Shown here piece after piece: positions 49,777 to 58,400 of a stretch of 64,000 bases of DNA (position 1 is the first letter of the stretch; each line of letters opens with the position of its first letter). The notes beneath the pieces are model-generated. The model saw nothing but the letters and a program-made list of their open reading frames with translations. It searched no databases and was not told the DNA's origin. A program made the position numbers and the translations under genes. Source of the DNA: Fodinibacter sp963707895 (lineage in GTDB: Bacteria > Actinomycetota > Actinomycetes > Actinomycetales > Dermatophilaceae); assembly GCA_963707895.1 (NCBI GenBank), contig CAVPRS010000001.1, positions 62,001 to 126,000 of the forward strand, read 5' to 3'.

Positions 49777-50516
49777 GCGGTCTCGCCGGTCGACCCGCCG
49801 CGGGTCTCCACGTCGGACGACGCGGAGCCGGATGCAGGCTCGCGGCGCAGCCAGTTCCACGCCAGCAGGGCGCAGAGCAGGCCGTTGAGCATTCCCACGA
49901 CGATGTCCGAGACGTGGTGGGCGCCGCGGTAGAGCCGGGCGTACGACACGAGCAGCGGCGCGAGGATGCACAGCACGATGACGACCCGGCGCACGACGAC
50001 GTTGGAGATGCGGGTCGCCATCAGCGCGAACGAGACGTAGAGGGCGGTGGAGGCCCCGACGTGCCCGCTCGGGTAGCTCGACGTCGGCGGGGTCGGGTCG
50101 AGCCGCTCGACCGGGGGCCGCTCCCGACCGACGACGGTGGTCGCGATGACGAACACGGTCGCCTGGAGCGAGATCGCGATGAGGGGCACGACCGCGAACC
50201 ACCACTCCTTGGTGCGCCACCAGACGATCGCGCAGACGATGACTCCGACCGCGATGACGTACTCGGTGTTGCCGATCATCGACATGAACTTCGTGATCGT
50301 GTTCCAGGTCTCGGTGCGACCGTCCTCGAATGACTTGCTGATGCCGTTCTCCCACTTCGAGAACGACTCCAGGGGTCCCTTGAGGAGGAAGCCGAAGCCG
50401 ACGATGGCGACGAAGATGCCGACAGCGGGTAGCACGGCACGCACGAGCACGTCGCGCAGGGCCGAGGTGAACTTGGGACGACTGTGGTCGTCGTCCCATC
50501 GGGTGAGGAACGACAT
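49761..50516 (-). CDS. PAP2 family phosphatase 1
   Basis: 251 residues, six spans. Lipid phosphatase motifs: RERPP (motif 1, with the usual Lys not obvious), SYPSGHVGAS (motif 2, His) and YARLYRGAHHVSDIVVG (motif 3). Probably dephosphorylates undecaprenyl diphosphate, phosphatidate or a similar lipid at the outer face. It directly follows a second PAP2 gene with a TGATG overlap, so both are made together. Confidence 0.9.
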   Translation of the reverse strand: MSFLTRWDDDHSRPKFTSALRDVLVRAVLPAVGIFVAIVGFGFLLKGPLESFSKWENGISKSFEDGRTETWNTITKFMSMIGNTEYVIAVGVIVCAIVWWRTKEWWFAVVPLIAISLQATVFVIATTVVGRERPPVERLDPTPPTSSYPSGHVGASTALYVSFALMATRISNVVVRRVVIVLCILAPLLVSYARLYRGAHHVSDIVVGMLNGLLCALLAWNWLRREPASGSASSDVETRGGSTGETAQTRA

Positions 50517-51247
50517 CAGGTCTCCTGGTGGGTGGTGGGGCCGACGTCCGGGTCGTCGGCCTCGGTGGGGTCCGGGGGGTTCCAGCCGACGTAGCCGGCG
50601 TAGGACGCGAGCGCGAGCCCGACGCCGGTGACGACGCCGACCATCACGTCGCTGGGGTAGTGCACACCGAGGAACACTCGGTCGAGCGCGGTGACCAGCA
50701 CGACCACGACGGCGAGGACCACGGCGGTGACCCGGGCCCACAGGGGCTTCAGCAGGGGCCAGAGCAGGATGACGACGATGGTCGAGAAGGCCGCGGAGTT
50801 CAGGGCGTGCCCCGAGGGGAACGAGTAGCCCGGGGCCTGCGAGACGGGGTCCTCGACGTGCGGCCGGGCCCGCTGGAACGCGTACTTCGCGACGAGCCCG
50901 ATGAACCAGGCCACCATCATCGTGCCGAAGGCCCACCAGGCCCGGGTGCGCAGACCCTTCGCCAGCCACACCCACAGGCAGAGCAGCGTGCCGACGGTGT
51001 AGAGCCTGATCGGCTGGGTCAGCCACTGCCAGAGGATCAGGAAGGAGCGGAAGCCCTCGTGGTCGCGGGTGAACGACGTCGTGGCCCCGATGATGGCGTC
51101 GTCGAGCTGCTGCAGGGGTCCCCACTTGCTGCGCACGAGGAACCCGACACCGAAGAGCACGACGGCCACCGGCACCGCGTAGGCGAACGCCCGACCCAGT
51201 CGCCGACCCTTGGTACGGGAGGGCGTCACTGTCTCGGTGCTGGTCAC
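50516..51247 (-). CDS. PAP2 family phosphatase 2
   Basis: 243 residues, six spans. All three motifs are complete: KYAFQRARP, SFPSGHALNSAAFS and DRVFLGVHYPSDVMVGVV. A tandem duplicate type of the downstream gene but clearly diverged. The acidic C-terminal tail (DPTEADDPDVG) is cytoplasmic. GTG start. May recycle bactoprenyl diphosphate, which would fit a genome with many polyprenyl-linked glycosyltransferases. Confidence 0.9.
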   Translation of the reverse strand: MTSTETVTPSRTKGRRLGRAFAYAVPVAVVLFGVGFLVRSKWGPLQQLDDAIIGATTSFTRDHEGFRSFLILWQWLTQPIRLYTVGTLLCLWVWLAKGLRTRAWWAFGTMMVAWFIGLVAKYAFQRARPHVEDPVSQAPGYSFPSGHALNSAAFSTIVVILLWPLLKPLWARVTAVVLAVVVVLVTALDRVFLGVHYPSDVMVGVVTGVGLALASYAGYVGWNPPDPTEADDPDVGPTTHQET

Positions 51248-51314
51248 CGGGCCTTTCTACAGGAATGGGGAGGCCGGGAAGGCCCTCACGAACCCGTGGG
51301 ATGCTGAGCGCGCC

Positions 51315-52121
51315 ATGGCCGAGCTGCACGTCACGTCCGCGTCGAACCCCCGCCTCAAGGCGGTGCTCGCGCTGCGCCGGCGACGGGTCCGCGAGGAGGA
51401 GGGGCGCACCGTCGTCGACGGCTACGAGGAGCTCGAGCTGGCCCTCGACGCCGGCGTGGTCCCCGACACCGTGCTGCACTGCCCCGAGCTGATGCTCGAC
51501 CCCGCCCGGCAGGGGGCCCTGGTGGAGCGGGCCCGGGGACTTGGTGCGAGCACCATCCGGTGCAGCCGGGCCGCCTTCGAGAAGGTCGCGTACCGCGAGG
51601 GCCCCGACGGCTTCCTCGCGGTCGTCCCGGTGGCCGGCGTGGCCCTCGACGACCTCGTCCTGCCCGCCGACCCGCTGGTGCTCGTCTGCGAGGGCCTGGA
51701 GAAGCCGGGCAACCTGGGCGCGGTGCTGCGCACGGCGGAGGCCGCGGGTGTGGCCGCGGTGGTCGCCGCCGACCCGGTCACCGACTGGGGCAACCCCAAC
51801 GTCGTGCGCTCGAGCAAGGGCACCGTCTTCTCGGTCCCGGTCGCGGCGGCCGGCACCCAGGAGGTCCTGGACTGGCTGCGTCGCAACGGCATCCGGCTCG
51901 TCGCGACCACTCCCGACACCGAGACGGCGCACACGGCCGTCGACTACCGGGGAGCCGTGGCGGTGGCCGTCGGCACGGAGAAGGAGGGCCTCACCGAGCT
52001 CGCGCTCGGCGCCGCCGACGAGCGGGTGCGCATCCCGATGGTGGGCCGGGTCAACTCGCTCAACGCCGCCACGGCGGCAGCGGTCGTCGTCTACGAGGCG
52101 GTCCGCCAGCGGTCCTCGTGA
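51315..52121 (+). CDS. TrmH family (SpoU) RNA methyltransferase
   Basis: 268 residues. N-terminal substrate-binding domain (~1-100, HVTSASNPRLKAVLALRRRR). SPOUT methylase with motif 1 EKPGNLGAVLRTAEAAG, motif 2 VAVAVGTEKEGL and motif 3 IPMVGRVNSLNAATAAAVVV, forming the trefoil-knot SAM site. Likely ribose 2'-O-methylates rRNA or tRNA, commonly 23S rRNA. ATG 51315 is chosen by homology; the frame is open earlier. Confidence 0.93.
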   Translation: MAELHVTSASNPRLKAVLALRRRRVREEEGRTVVDGYEELELALDAGVVPDTVLHCPELMLDPARQGALVERARGLGASTIRCSRAAFEKVAYREGPDGFLAVVPVAGVALDDLVLPADPLVLVCEGLEKPGNLGAVLRTAEAAGVAAVVAADPVTDWGNPNVVRSSKGTVFSVPVAAAGTQEVLDWLRRNGIRLVATTPDTETAHTAVDYRGAVAVAVGTEKEGLTELALGAADERVRIPMVGRVNSLNAATAAAVVVYEAVRQRSS

Positions 52122-52229
52122 GGCCGGTGTGACCCCTGTGACGACCCTTGGTCACGTGCACGTCACGGTCACGCGGGGTGGACCGGGCCGTGTCAGGAGC
52201 ACCCCTTGGCGTGTGCGACGATGACGGGC

Positions 52230-52865
52230 ATGCGAGTTGACCACGTCGTCTATGCCGCCGAGCGCGACGGCCTGAAGGCCACGGCGCAGCGCCTCGCGGA
52301 GCGTATCGGCGTCACGCCGGTCGATGGGGGAGTCCACCCGCGCTTCGGGACGCGCAACATCATCCTGCCGCTGGCCCACGAGCGGTACGTCGAGGTCGTC
52401 GAGGTGCTCGACCACCCCGCCAGTGACAAGGCGCCCTTCGGGCAGGCCGTGAGGGCCCGCTCCGAGGCCGGCGGCGGCTGGCTCGGGTGGGTCGTGCAGG
52501 TCGACGACATCTCCGAGGTCGAGACCCGCCTGGGTCGTGAGGCCGTGCTCGGCAACCGGCACCGCCCCGACGGTGTCGAGCTGCGCTGGAAGCAGCTGGG
52601 CGTCAAGGGCCTGCAGGCCGACCCCCAGCTGCCCTACTTCATCGAGTGGGAGCAGGGTGTGCCGCACCCGTCCGTCGACGCGCACACCGAGGTCACGATC
52701 GAGACCCTGCAGATCGCCGGCGACCCCGACCGGGTGCGCGAGTGGCTCGGCCTGCCCGCCGACTCCACGTCGTCGGTCATCGACTTCGAGTTCGTCTCAC
52801 CGCACGGCACCCCAGGCCTGATGGCGGTCACCTTCGAGACCGCCAACGGCGAGGTCACCATCTGA
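52230..52865 (+). CDS. Glyoxalase-like (VOC) domain protein
   Basis: 211 residues. Starts MRVDHVVYAAERDGL, with FGTRNIILPLAHERYVEVVE and GWLGWVVQVDDISEVETRLG forming paired beta-alpha units of the Glyoxalase_3 type. FIEWEQGVPHPS and VTFETANGEVTI finish it. Function unknown. ATG 52230 or 52221 are both possible; a GACGAT box lies 7 nt before 52230. Its last 17 codons are duplicated downstream. Confidence 0.82.
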   Translation: MRVDHVVYAAERDGLKATAQRLAERIGVTPVDGGVHPRFGTRNIILPLAHERYVEVVEVLDHPASDKAPFGQAVRARSEAGGGWLGWVVQVDDISEVETRLGREAVLGNRHRPDGVELRWKQLGVKGLQADPQLPYFIEWEQGVPHPSVDAHTEVTIETLQIAGDPDRVREWLGLPADSTSSVIDFEFVSPHGTPGLMAVTFETANGEVTI

Positions 52866-53061
52866 CCCGGGGCATCGGCCGCGGGTGAAGGTGCGCCGCT
52901 GGACGGGCAATGGACCCTCTGGGGCGGCGTGGCCGTGCTCAGCCGACGCAGTGAGACCTCTCATTGCCTGTTGGTGGAAGCACTCCGACCTGATGGGCGT
53001 CACCTTCGAGACCGCCACCGGCGAGGTCACCATCTGACCCGCTGCAGGTCGCAGCGGGGCC
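52866..53061 (+). repeat. Degenerate duplicate of the 3' end of the VOC gene
   Basis: Bases 52989-53040 repeat 52818-52869 with only three mismatches and end in the same stop. In frame they encode LMGVTFETATGEVTI against LMAVTFETANGEVTI. Upstream of the copy (52866-52988) no homology continues, so it is a remnant of a lost tandem paralogue or a slipped duplication. Confidence 0.8.
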
Positions 53062-55320
53062 TCAGGGGCGGCGGGTCCAGGTGCGCAGCCGCAGGCTGTT
53101 CGACACCACGAGCACGCTCGACAGGGCCATCGCGGCCCCGGCGATCATCGGGTTGAGCAGCCCGGCCATCGCGAGCGGGATCGCCGCCACGTTGTAGCCG
53201 AACGCCCAGCCGAGGTTCTGCTTGATCGTGCGCAGGGTGGCCCGCGACAGCGCGATCGCGTCGACGACGGCCGGCAGCTCGGCGCGCAGCAGCACGATGT
53301 CGGCCGAGGCGGCCGCGACGTCGGTGCCGGTGCCCATCGCGATGCCGAGGTCGGCCTGCGCCAGGGCGGCCGCGTCGTTGACCCCGTCGCCCACCATCGC
53401 GACGACCTTCCCGCGCCGCTGCAGGTCGGCGATCATCGCGTGCTTGTCCTCGGGCCGCACGTCGGCGAGCACCCGGCCGACCGGGATGCCGACGTCACGG
53501 GCCACGGCCAGCGCCGCGGCGTCGTGGTCGCCGGTGAGCAGGTAGGCGGGCAGACCGGCATCGGTGAGGTCGCGGATGGCGCGCTGCGAGCTGCGGCGGA
53601 CGGTGTCGGCGACGGTCAGCGAGGCGTGTGCCCGGCCGTCCCAGCCCACCCACACGGTGGTGCCGTCGACCGTGGGCCGGGACAGCTCGCGGGGGACCTC
53701 GTCGAACAGGTCGGCGCGCCCGACGGTGACCTCGGTGTCCTTGATCCTGGCCCGGGCACCGGCGCCCGGCAGCGCGACGAAGTCGGTGGCCCGCGGCACG
53801 TCGATGGCGCGCTGCGAAGCCGCGGCCACCACGGCCCGCGCGACAGGGTGCTCGCTGCCGGACTCGACGGCCGCGGCGGCCCGCAGCGCCTGGTCCTTGG
53901 GGAACCGCCCGGCGGTGCTCACGTCGACGAGGGTCATCTCGCCGGTGGTCACGGTGCCGGTCTTGTCGAGCACGACGGCGTCGATCCGGCGGGTGTCCTC
54001 GAGCACGTCGGCACCCTTGATCAGGATGCCGAGGCGCGCCCCGCGCCCGGTGCCCACGAGCAGTGCGGTCGGGGTCGCGAGGCCCAGGGCGCACGGACAG
54101 GCGATGACGAGCACGGCGATGGCGACCTCGAGGGCCCGCGACGGCTCGCCGGTGACGATCCACCAACCGGCGAAGGTGAGCGCTGCGAGCACGAGCACGA
54201 CGGGGACGAACACGGCCGACACGCGGTCGGCGAGCCGCTGCACCGGCGCCTTCGTGGTCTGGGCCCGCTCGACGAGCCGGGCGATGCCGGCCAGCGTGGT
54301 GTCGGCGCCGACCCGGGTGGCCTCGACCACGAGCCGCCCGGTGCTGTTGACCGTGCCGCCGGTGAGCTCGGCGCCGGCGCTCACGTCGACGGGGAGGGAC
54401 TCGCCCGTGACGAGCGAGGCATCGACCGCGCTGCTGCCCTCGACGACGCGGCCGTCGGTGGCCACCTTCTCGCCGGGGCGCACGACGAAGCGGTCGCCGA
54501 CCACGAGGTCGTCGACGGGGATGCGGACCTCGGTCGTCGCCCGGGTGACGGGGTCGACCCGCTCGACGGCGACGTCCTTGGCCCCCAGGCTGAGCAGGCC
54601 GCGCAGGGCGTCGCGGGTGCGGTCGGTGGCGCGGGCCTCGAGCCACCGGCCGAAGAGCAGGAAGGTCGTGACGACGGTGGCGGTCTCGAACCAGATGTGC
54701 GCGGTGGTGACGTCACCGGCATCCATGCCGCTCATGCCGGCAGCGCGCCCGGTGAGCACGACGAGGGCCGACCACAGGTAGGCGGCGAGCACGCCGATCG
54801 ACACGAGGGTGTCCATCGTCGAGGCGCCGTGGCGGGCGTTGAGGAACGCCGCCCGGTGGAAGGGCCAGGCGCACCAGAGCACGACCGGCGTCGCGAGCAC
54901 GAGCTGCACCCACGGGCTGTTGTCGAGGTGGATACCGGGCACCATCGCCAGCACGACGACCGGCACCGTGAGCACGGCAGCGACCAGCGCGCGGCGCTTG
55001 AGGGCCTCCTCGGGGGCGACCTGGTGGTCCAGGTGGCTCTCGTGGTGGTCGGGCTGCGGCGGAGGTGCGACCTCGACGACCTCGGCGCCGTAGCCGGTGG
55101 CCCGCACCGTGCTGAGCAGCTGGTCGACGGTGACCGGCGCGGCGTAGCGCACGGTGGCCTTCTCGGTGGCGAGGTTGACCACGGCGTCGACGCCCTCGAG
55201 CCTGCCCAGCTTCTTCTCGATCCGGGCCGAGCAGGACGCACAGGTCATGCCGGTGATGGTGAGGTCGACCTCGTGCACGGCGCCGGCATCGTCGTGCCGC
55301 CGGGCGGTGGTCTGGGTCAT
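53062..55320 (-). CDS. copA: Copper-translocating P-type ATPase
   Basis: 752 residues. An N-terminal heavy-metal domain has GMTCASC (Cys27, Cys30). The membrane CPC motif (Cys408-Pro-Cys410, IACPCALG) marks a P1B-1 copper pump. Phosphorylation Asp452 is in DKTGTVTTG, the HP motif in SGSEHPVARA, and GDGVNDAAALAQADLG closes the ATP domain. Exports Cu(I). Only one nucleotide separates it from csoR upstream, so both answer the same operator. Confidence 0.96.
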   Translation of the reverse strand: MTQTTARRHDDAGAVHEVDLTITGMTCASCSARIEKKLGRLEGVDAVVNLATEKATVRYAAPVTVDQLLSTVRATGYGAEVVEVAPPPQPDHHESHLDHQVAPEEALKRRALVAAVLTVPVVVLAMVPGIHLDNSPWVQLVLATPVVLWCAWPFHRAAFLNARHGASTMDTLVSIGVLAAYLWSALVVLTGRAAGMSGMDAGDVTTAHIWFETATVVTTFLLFGRWLEARATDRTRDALRGLLSLGAKDVAVERVDPVTRATTEVRIPVDDLVVGDRFVVRPGEKVATDGRVVEGSSAVDASLVTGESLPVDVSAGAELTGGTVNSTGRLVVEATRVGADTTLAGIARLVERAQTTKAPVQRLADRVSAVFVPVVLVLAALTFAGWWIVTGEPSRALEVAIAVLVIACPCALGLATPTALLVGTGRGARLGILIKGADVLEDTRRIDAVVLDKTGTVTTGEMTLVDVSTAGRFPKDQALRAAAAVESGSEHPVARAVVAAASQRAIDVPRATDFVALPGAGARARIKDTEVTVGRADLFDEVPRELSRPTVDGTTVWVGWDGRAHASLTVADTVRRSSQRAIRDLTDAGLPAYLLTGDHDAAALAVARDVGIPVGRVLADVRPEDKHAMIADLQRRGKVVAMVGDGVNDAAALAQADLGIAMGTGTDVAAASADIVLLRAELPAVVDAIALSRATLRTIKQNLGWAFGYNVAAIPLAMAGLLNPMIAGAAMALSSVLVVSNSLRLRTWTRRP

Positions 55321-55321
55321 C

Positions 55322-55624
55322 TCAGCTCCTCACCAGGCGCGCGATGGCCGCGGTCGCCTCGGCGACCTTGGCCGCGGCGGCCTCGTCGCTCTCGCGGGCG
55401 GCGTCGACGACGCAGTGCTCGATGTGCTCCTCGAGCAGGCCGATGCTCACGGCCTGCAGGGCCCGCGTCACCGCACTGACCTGGGTCAGCACGTCGATGC
55501 AGTAGGCGTCGGACTCGACCATCCGGGCGATGCCGCGCACCTGCCCCTCGATGCGCCGCAGCCTCTTGAGGTGGTCGTCCTTGTGGCCGGCGTACCCCGG
55601 GACGACGGCGGTCTGCTCACTCAT
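55322..55624 (-). CDS. csoR: Copper-sensing repressor CsoR
   Basis: 100 residues, all-helical DUF156 family. The Cu(I) ligand set is complete: Cys42 (DAYCIDVL), His67 and Cys71 (EEHIEHCVV), with the C-x24-H-x3-C spacing of CsoR. Basic helix KDDHLKRLRRIEGQVRGIAR contacts DNA. Apo-protein represses, copper releases. ATG 55624 is preferred; GTG 55630 is in frame. Heads the csoR-copA operon. Confidence 0.95.
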   Translation of the reverse strand: MSEQTAVVPGYAGHKDDHLKRLRRIEGQVRGIARMVESDAYCIDVLTQVSAVTRALQAVSIGLLEEHIEHCVVDAARESDEAAAAKVAEATAAIARLVRS

Positions 55625-55640
55625 GTCCACGGCAACCAAC

Positions 55641-55657
55641 ATACCCCTATGGGGTAT
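55641..55657. promoter_or_regulatory. CsoR operator
   Basis: ATACCCCTATGGGGTAT, a perfect inverted repeat with G/C tracts flanked by A/T, is the known CsoR/RcnR-type binding pattern. It ends 16 nt upstream of the csoR start, covering its promoter. Confidence 0.9.
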
Positions 55658-55675
55658 TCCGGACCACACGGGGTC

Positions 55676-55787
55676 AGCCCAGCGCCTCCTTCACCAGCCG
55701 CTTCGGCGCCCGGCTCGCCCAGGACGACGGCCACAAGGTGATGTGCGCCCTGCTGAAGCTGACCGGCGCCGTGCCCCGGGCGGTCTA
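55676..55787 (+). pseudogene. Possible truncated gene remnant
   Basis: A plus-strand frame without start reads SASFTSRFGARLAQDDGHKV, then MCALLKLTGAVPRAV, then stops at TAG 55785-55787. Codon use looks coding-like and the sequence resembles a natural C-terminus. Only ~37 codons remain between the CsoR operator and a convergent gene, so any parent gene is lost. I do not recognise the family. It may be chance. Confidence 0.3.
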
Positions 55788-56252
55788 GCCCTCGAGGGCG
55801 AGAGTGAGGAAGACGCTGTGCCGGTCGGGTCGGTAGGCGCCGAACGGTTCGCACGGGGTGAAGCCGGCCCCGGCGTACAGGGCGCGGGCCGCGTCGAAGA
55901 CGGGGACGACGCCGGTCTCGAGGCTGACCCGGGTGGCGCCGGAGCGGCGGGCCTGCGTGAGGGCGTGGTCGAGCAGCAGTCGACCGAGCCCGGTGCCCCG
56001 CGCGGATGCCGTGACGCGCATCGTCTTGATCTCGACGTGCCCCGGCTCGAGGTCCTGCAGCGCCACGGACCCGACCAGCGCGGCACCGGACTCGGCGACC
56101 CAGAGGCGCACCCCCGGCATCCGGAACCGGTCGATGGTGAGGGCGTGACGGCTCTCGGGCGGTGCCGTCGGCTCCATCTCGGCGAGGTGGTCGTCGAGCA
56201 GCGCGGCCACCCGCGGGTCGTCGAGGTCGGCGGGGTGGATCGAGACGGTCAC
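55785..56252 (-). CDS. GNAT family N-acetyltransferase
   Basis: 155 residues. The acetyl-CoA binding motif is VTASARGTGLGRLLLDHALT (RxxGxG/A), with VEIKTMRV strand before it and YAGAGFTPCEPFGAY after. Substrate unknown; relatives modify small amines. GTG start overlaps the purB stop by four bases, so it is translated with purB. Ends next to the possible gene remnant. Confidence 0.9.
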   Translation of the reverse strand: MTVSIHPADLDDPRVAALLDDHLAEMEPTAPPESRHALTIDRFRMPGVRLWVAESGAALVGSVALQDLEPGHVEIKTMRVTASARGTGLGRLLLDHALTQARRSGATRVSLETGVVPVFDAARALYAGAGFTPCEPFGAYRPDRHSVFLTLALEG

Positions 56253-57694
56253 CGCAGGTGGTCGACGAGCTCGGGGGCGAGCCCGACGTAGGTCGCGGGG
56301 GTCATCGCCGCGAGGCGCTCCTCGACGTCGGCGGGCAGCCCGAGGCCGCGCACGAACTCGACGAGCTCGGCCTGCCGGATGCGGCGTCCGCGGGTGAGCT
56401 CCTTGAGCCGCTCGTAGGGCTCCTCCATGCCGGGCACGCCACGGGCGCCCAGGGCCCGCATCGCCGACTGGACGGGTTCGCCGAGCACCTCCCAGTTGGC
56501 GTCGAGGTCGGCCGCCATGGTGGCGGGCACGGCGTCGAGGCCGTCGAGCCCGCGGGTGGCGTTGTCGATGGCGAGCAGGCTGTGCCCGAAGGCCGAGCCG
56601 ATGTTGCGCTGCATCGAGGAGTCGGTGAGGTCGCGCTGGAGGCGGCTCTGCACGAGGGTCGCCGCGAGCACGTCGAACAGGGCGTTGCTCACCTCGAGGT
56701 TGGCCTCGGCGTTCTCGAAGCGGATCGGGTTGACCTTGTGCGGCATCGTCGAGCTGCCGACGGTGCCGTGGCCGCGCACCTGGGCGAAGTAGCCCATCGA
56801 GATGTAGGTCCAGACGTCCGTGCACATGTTGTGCAGCACCCGGTTGAACCGGGCGACGTCGGCATACAGCTCGGACTGCCAGTCGTGGCTCTCGATCTGG
56901 GTGGTGAGCGGGTTCCAGCTGAGGCCGAGGTGCTCGACGAACGCGCGGCTGACGTCCTGCCAGTCGGCCTCGGGCACGGCGGCCACGTGCGCGCCGTAGG
57001 TGCCGGTGGCGCCGTTGAGCTTGCCGAGGAACTCGGCGTCGTCGATGCGGGCCAGCTGGCGCTGGAGCCGCCAGGCCAGCACGGCGAGCTCCTTGCCCAT
57101 CGTGGTCGGGGTGGCGGGCTGGCCGTGGGTGTGGGCGAGCAGCGGCACGTCACGCAGGTCGCGGGCCATCGCGGCCAGCTTGTCGACGAGGGCCGTCGCG
57201 CGGGGCAGCCACACCTCGTGCACGGCGCCCTTGACCATCACGGCGTAGGACAGGTTGTTGACGTCCTCGCTGGTGCAGCAGAAGTGGATCAGCTCGGCGA
57301 GGCCGGCGTCGCCGGGGTCGGGCGCGATGGCGGCGAGCCGCTTCTTGAGGAAGTACTCGACGGCCTTGACGTCGTGCTGGGTGACCCGCTCGGTGGCCGC
57401 CATCTCGTCGATCTCGGCGGCGCCGAAGCCGCGCACGACGTCGCGCAGGGCCTCCTGCTCCTCGGCGGTGAGCCGGCGCACGCCGGGCACGACCTCGTGC
57501 TCGGTGAGGTGGATGAGCCACTCGACCTCGACGTGCACCCGCGCCCGGTTGAGCGCGGGCTCGGAGAGGTGGTCGACGAGCGGGGCGACGACACCGCGGT
57601 AGCGCCCGTCGAGGGCACCGAGGGCGATCGAGGGCTCGGCGTCGGCGAGGTGGGTGGATGCCGCGAGGCTGGTCGCGCGGTCGGGGCTGGCCAT
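56249..57694 (-). CDS. purB: Adenylosuccinate lyase
   Basis: 481 residues. Cleaves SAICAR and adenylosuccinate in purine synthesis. The fumarase-superfamily signature is GSSTMPHKVNPIRFENAEAN; HTHGQPATPTTMGKELAVLA holds the catalytic His, and TSEDVNNLSYA is also conserved. Its length matches the longer E. coli-like PurB form rather than the ~430 aa form. Followed by a coupled GNAT gene. Confidence 0.96.
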   Translation of the reverse strand: MASPDRATSLAASTHLADAEPSIALGALDGRYRGVVAPLVDHLSEPALNRARVHVEVEWLIHLTEHEVVPGVRRLTAEEQEALRDVVRGFGAAEIDEMAATERVTQHDVKAVEYFLKKRLAAIAPDPGDAGLAELIHFCCTSEDVNNLSYAVMVKGAVHEVWLPRATALVDKLAAMARDLRDVPLLAHTHGQPATPTTMGKELAVLAWRLQRQLARIDDAEFLGKLNGATGTYGAHVAAVPEADWQDVSRAFVEHLGLSWNPLTTQIESHDWQSELYADVARFNRVLHNMCTDVWTYISMGYFAQVRGHGTVGSSTMPHKVNPIRFENAEANLEVSNALFDVLAATLVQSRLQRDLTDSSMQRNIGSAFGHSLLAIDNATRGLDGLDAVPATMAADLDANWEVLGEPVQSAMRALGARGVPGMEEPYERLKELTRGRRIRQAELVEFVRGLGLPADVEERLAAMTPATYVGLAPELVDHLR

Positions 57695-57752
57695 GCGCCC
57701 ATCCTCCCAGAGCGTCAGGGGTGCGGATGCCGGGTGGCCACCTGCCGGAGCC

Positions 57753-58280
57753 TCAGCCCCGGTCGCGGGCCTCGAGCTCGGCGCGGACGTGCTCGACGAT
57801 CCCCGGGATCGCGGCGGTGATCTCCGCGTAGGTCTGGTCGTACGCCGGGTCCGTGCCGTACCACGGGTCGTCCATGCCCAGCTCGCCACTGGCGACGGCA
57901 TCCGGGTCGAAGGAGCGGAAGAGGCGCAGCTTGGCGCGGTCGGTGTCGGTGCGGGCGATGCGCTCCAGCCGCTCGGTGTGCACGTGGTCGACGGGCAGCA
58001 CGAGGTCGTACCGGTCGAACCAGCTCGGCTCGAACCGGCGCGCCACGTGGTCGGACCAGCCGTTGTCCTCGTGGCCGTTGCGGCGCAGGACCGCGGCGGT
58101 GCGCGGGTGCATGCCGCTGCCGATCTCCTCGGAGCTGGTGCCCGCGGAGTCGACGACCACGCGGTCGCCCAGGCCGGCGTCGTCGAAGGCCTCGCGCAGC
58201 AGGTACTCACCCATCGGCGAGCGGCAGATGTTCCCCCAGCACACGACCGTCACCCGGTACGGCTTCTCCTCGGCGCTCAT
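57753..58280 (-). CDS. Low-molecular-weight protein-tyrosine phosphatase
   Basis: 175 residues. The P-loop C(X)5R is CWGNICRS with Cys14 and Arg20, and the general acid is Asp138 in DDPWYG. This is the PtpA-like family that dephosphorylates Tyr residues of bacterial kinases or host proteins. ATG 58280 is chosen by homology; the upstream frame is open to 58322. No tyrosine kinase gene is adjacent. Confidence 0.94.
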   Translation of the reverse strand: MSAEEKPYRVTVVCWGNICRSPMGEYLLREAFDDAGLGDRVVVDSAGTSSEEIGSGMHPRTAAVLRRNGHEDNGWSDHVARRFEPSWFDRYDLVLPVDHVHTERLERIARTDTDRAKLRLFRSFDPDAVASGELGMDDPWYGTDPAYDQTYAEITAAIPGIVEHVRAELEARDRG

Positions 58281-58305
58281 GGGCACCATCCTGCCAACCA
58301 CGACC

Positions 58306-58365
58306 TCGTGCGGTTTACACACGGTCTCGCACCCTCCGGCTGCGAGAACCGTGTAACTCGCACGA
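58306..58365. repeat. Imperfect long palindrome between bioD and the phosphatase gene
   Basis: About 25-bp arms (TCGTGCGGTTTACACACGG and TGCGAG ... CGTGTAACTCGCACGA) enclose a 9-nt loop, with several mismatches. It lies downstream of bioD on the minus strand and could end bioFD transcription, though no T run follows. Confidence 0.65.
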
Positions 58366-58400
58366 AGTGCGGATCGGGGGTGGGCGGTCAGAAATCGGGG

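Noticed and set aside
47566..50499. An open frame of nearly 1000 codons on the minus strand over the PPOX, HAD and DUF1206 genes
   Set aside because: Composition is Arg/Gly/His-rich shadow sequence with no domain, and it runs antisense to clear genes.
52880..52975. Weak inverted repeat (GGGCAATGG against CTCATTGCC) in the gap after the VOC gene
   Set aside because: Arms of about 8 bp with a long loop are expected by chance; no insertion-sequence ends or transposase are present.
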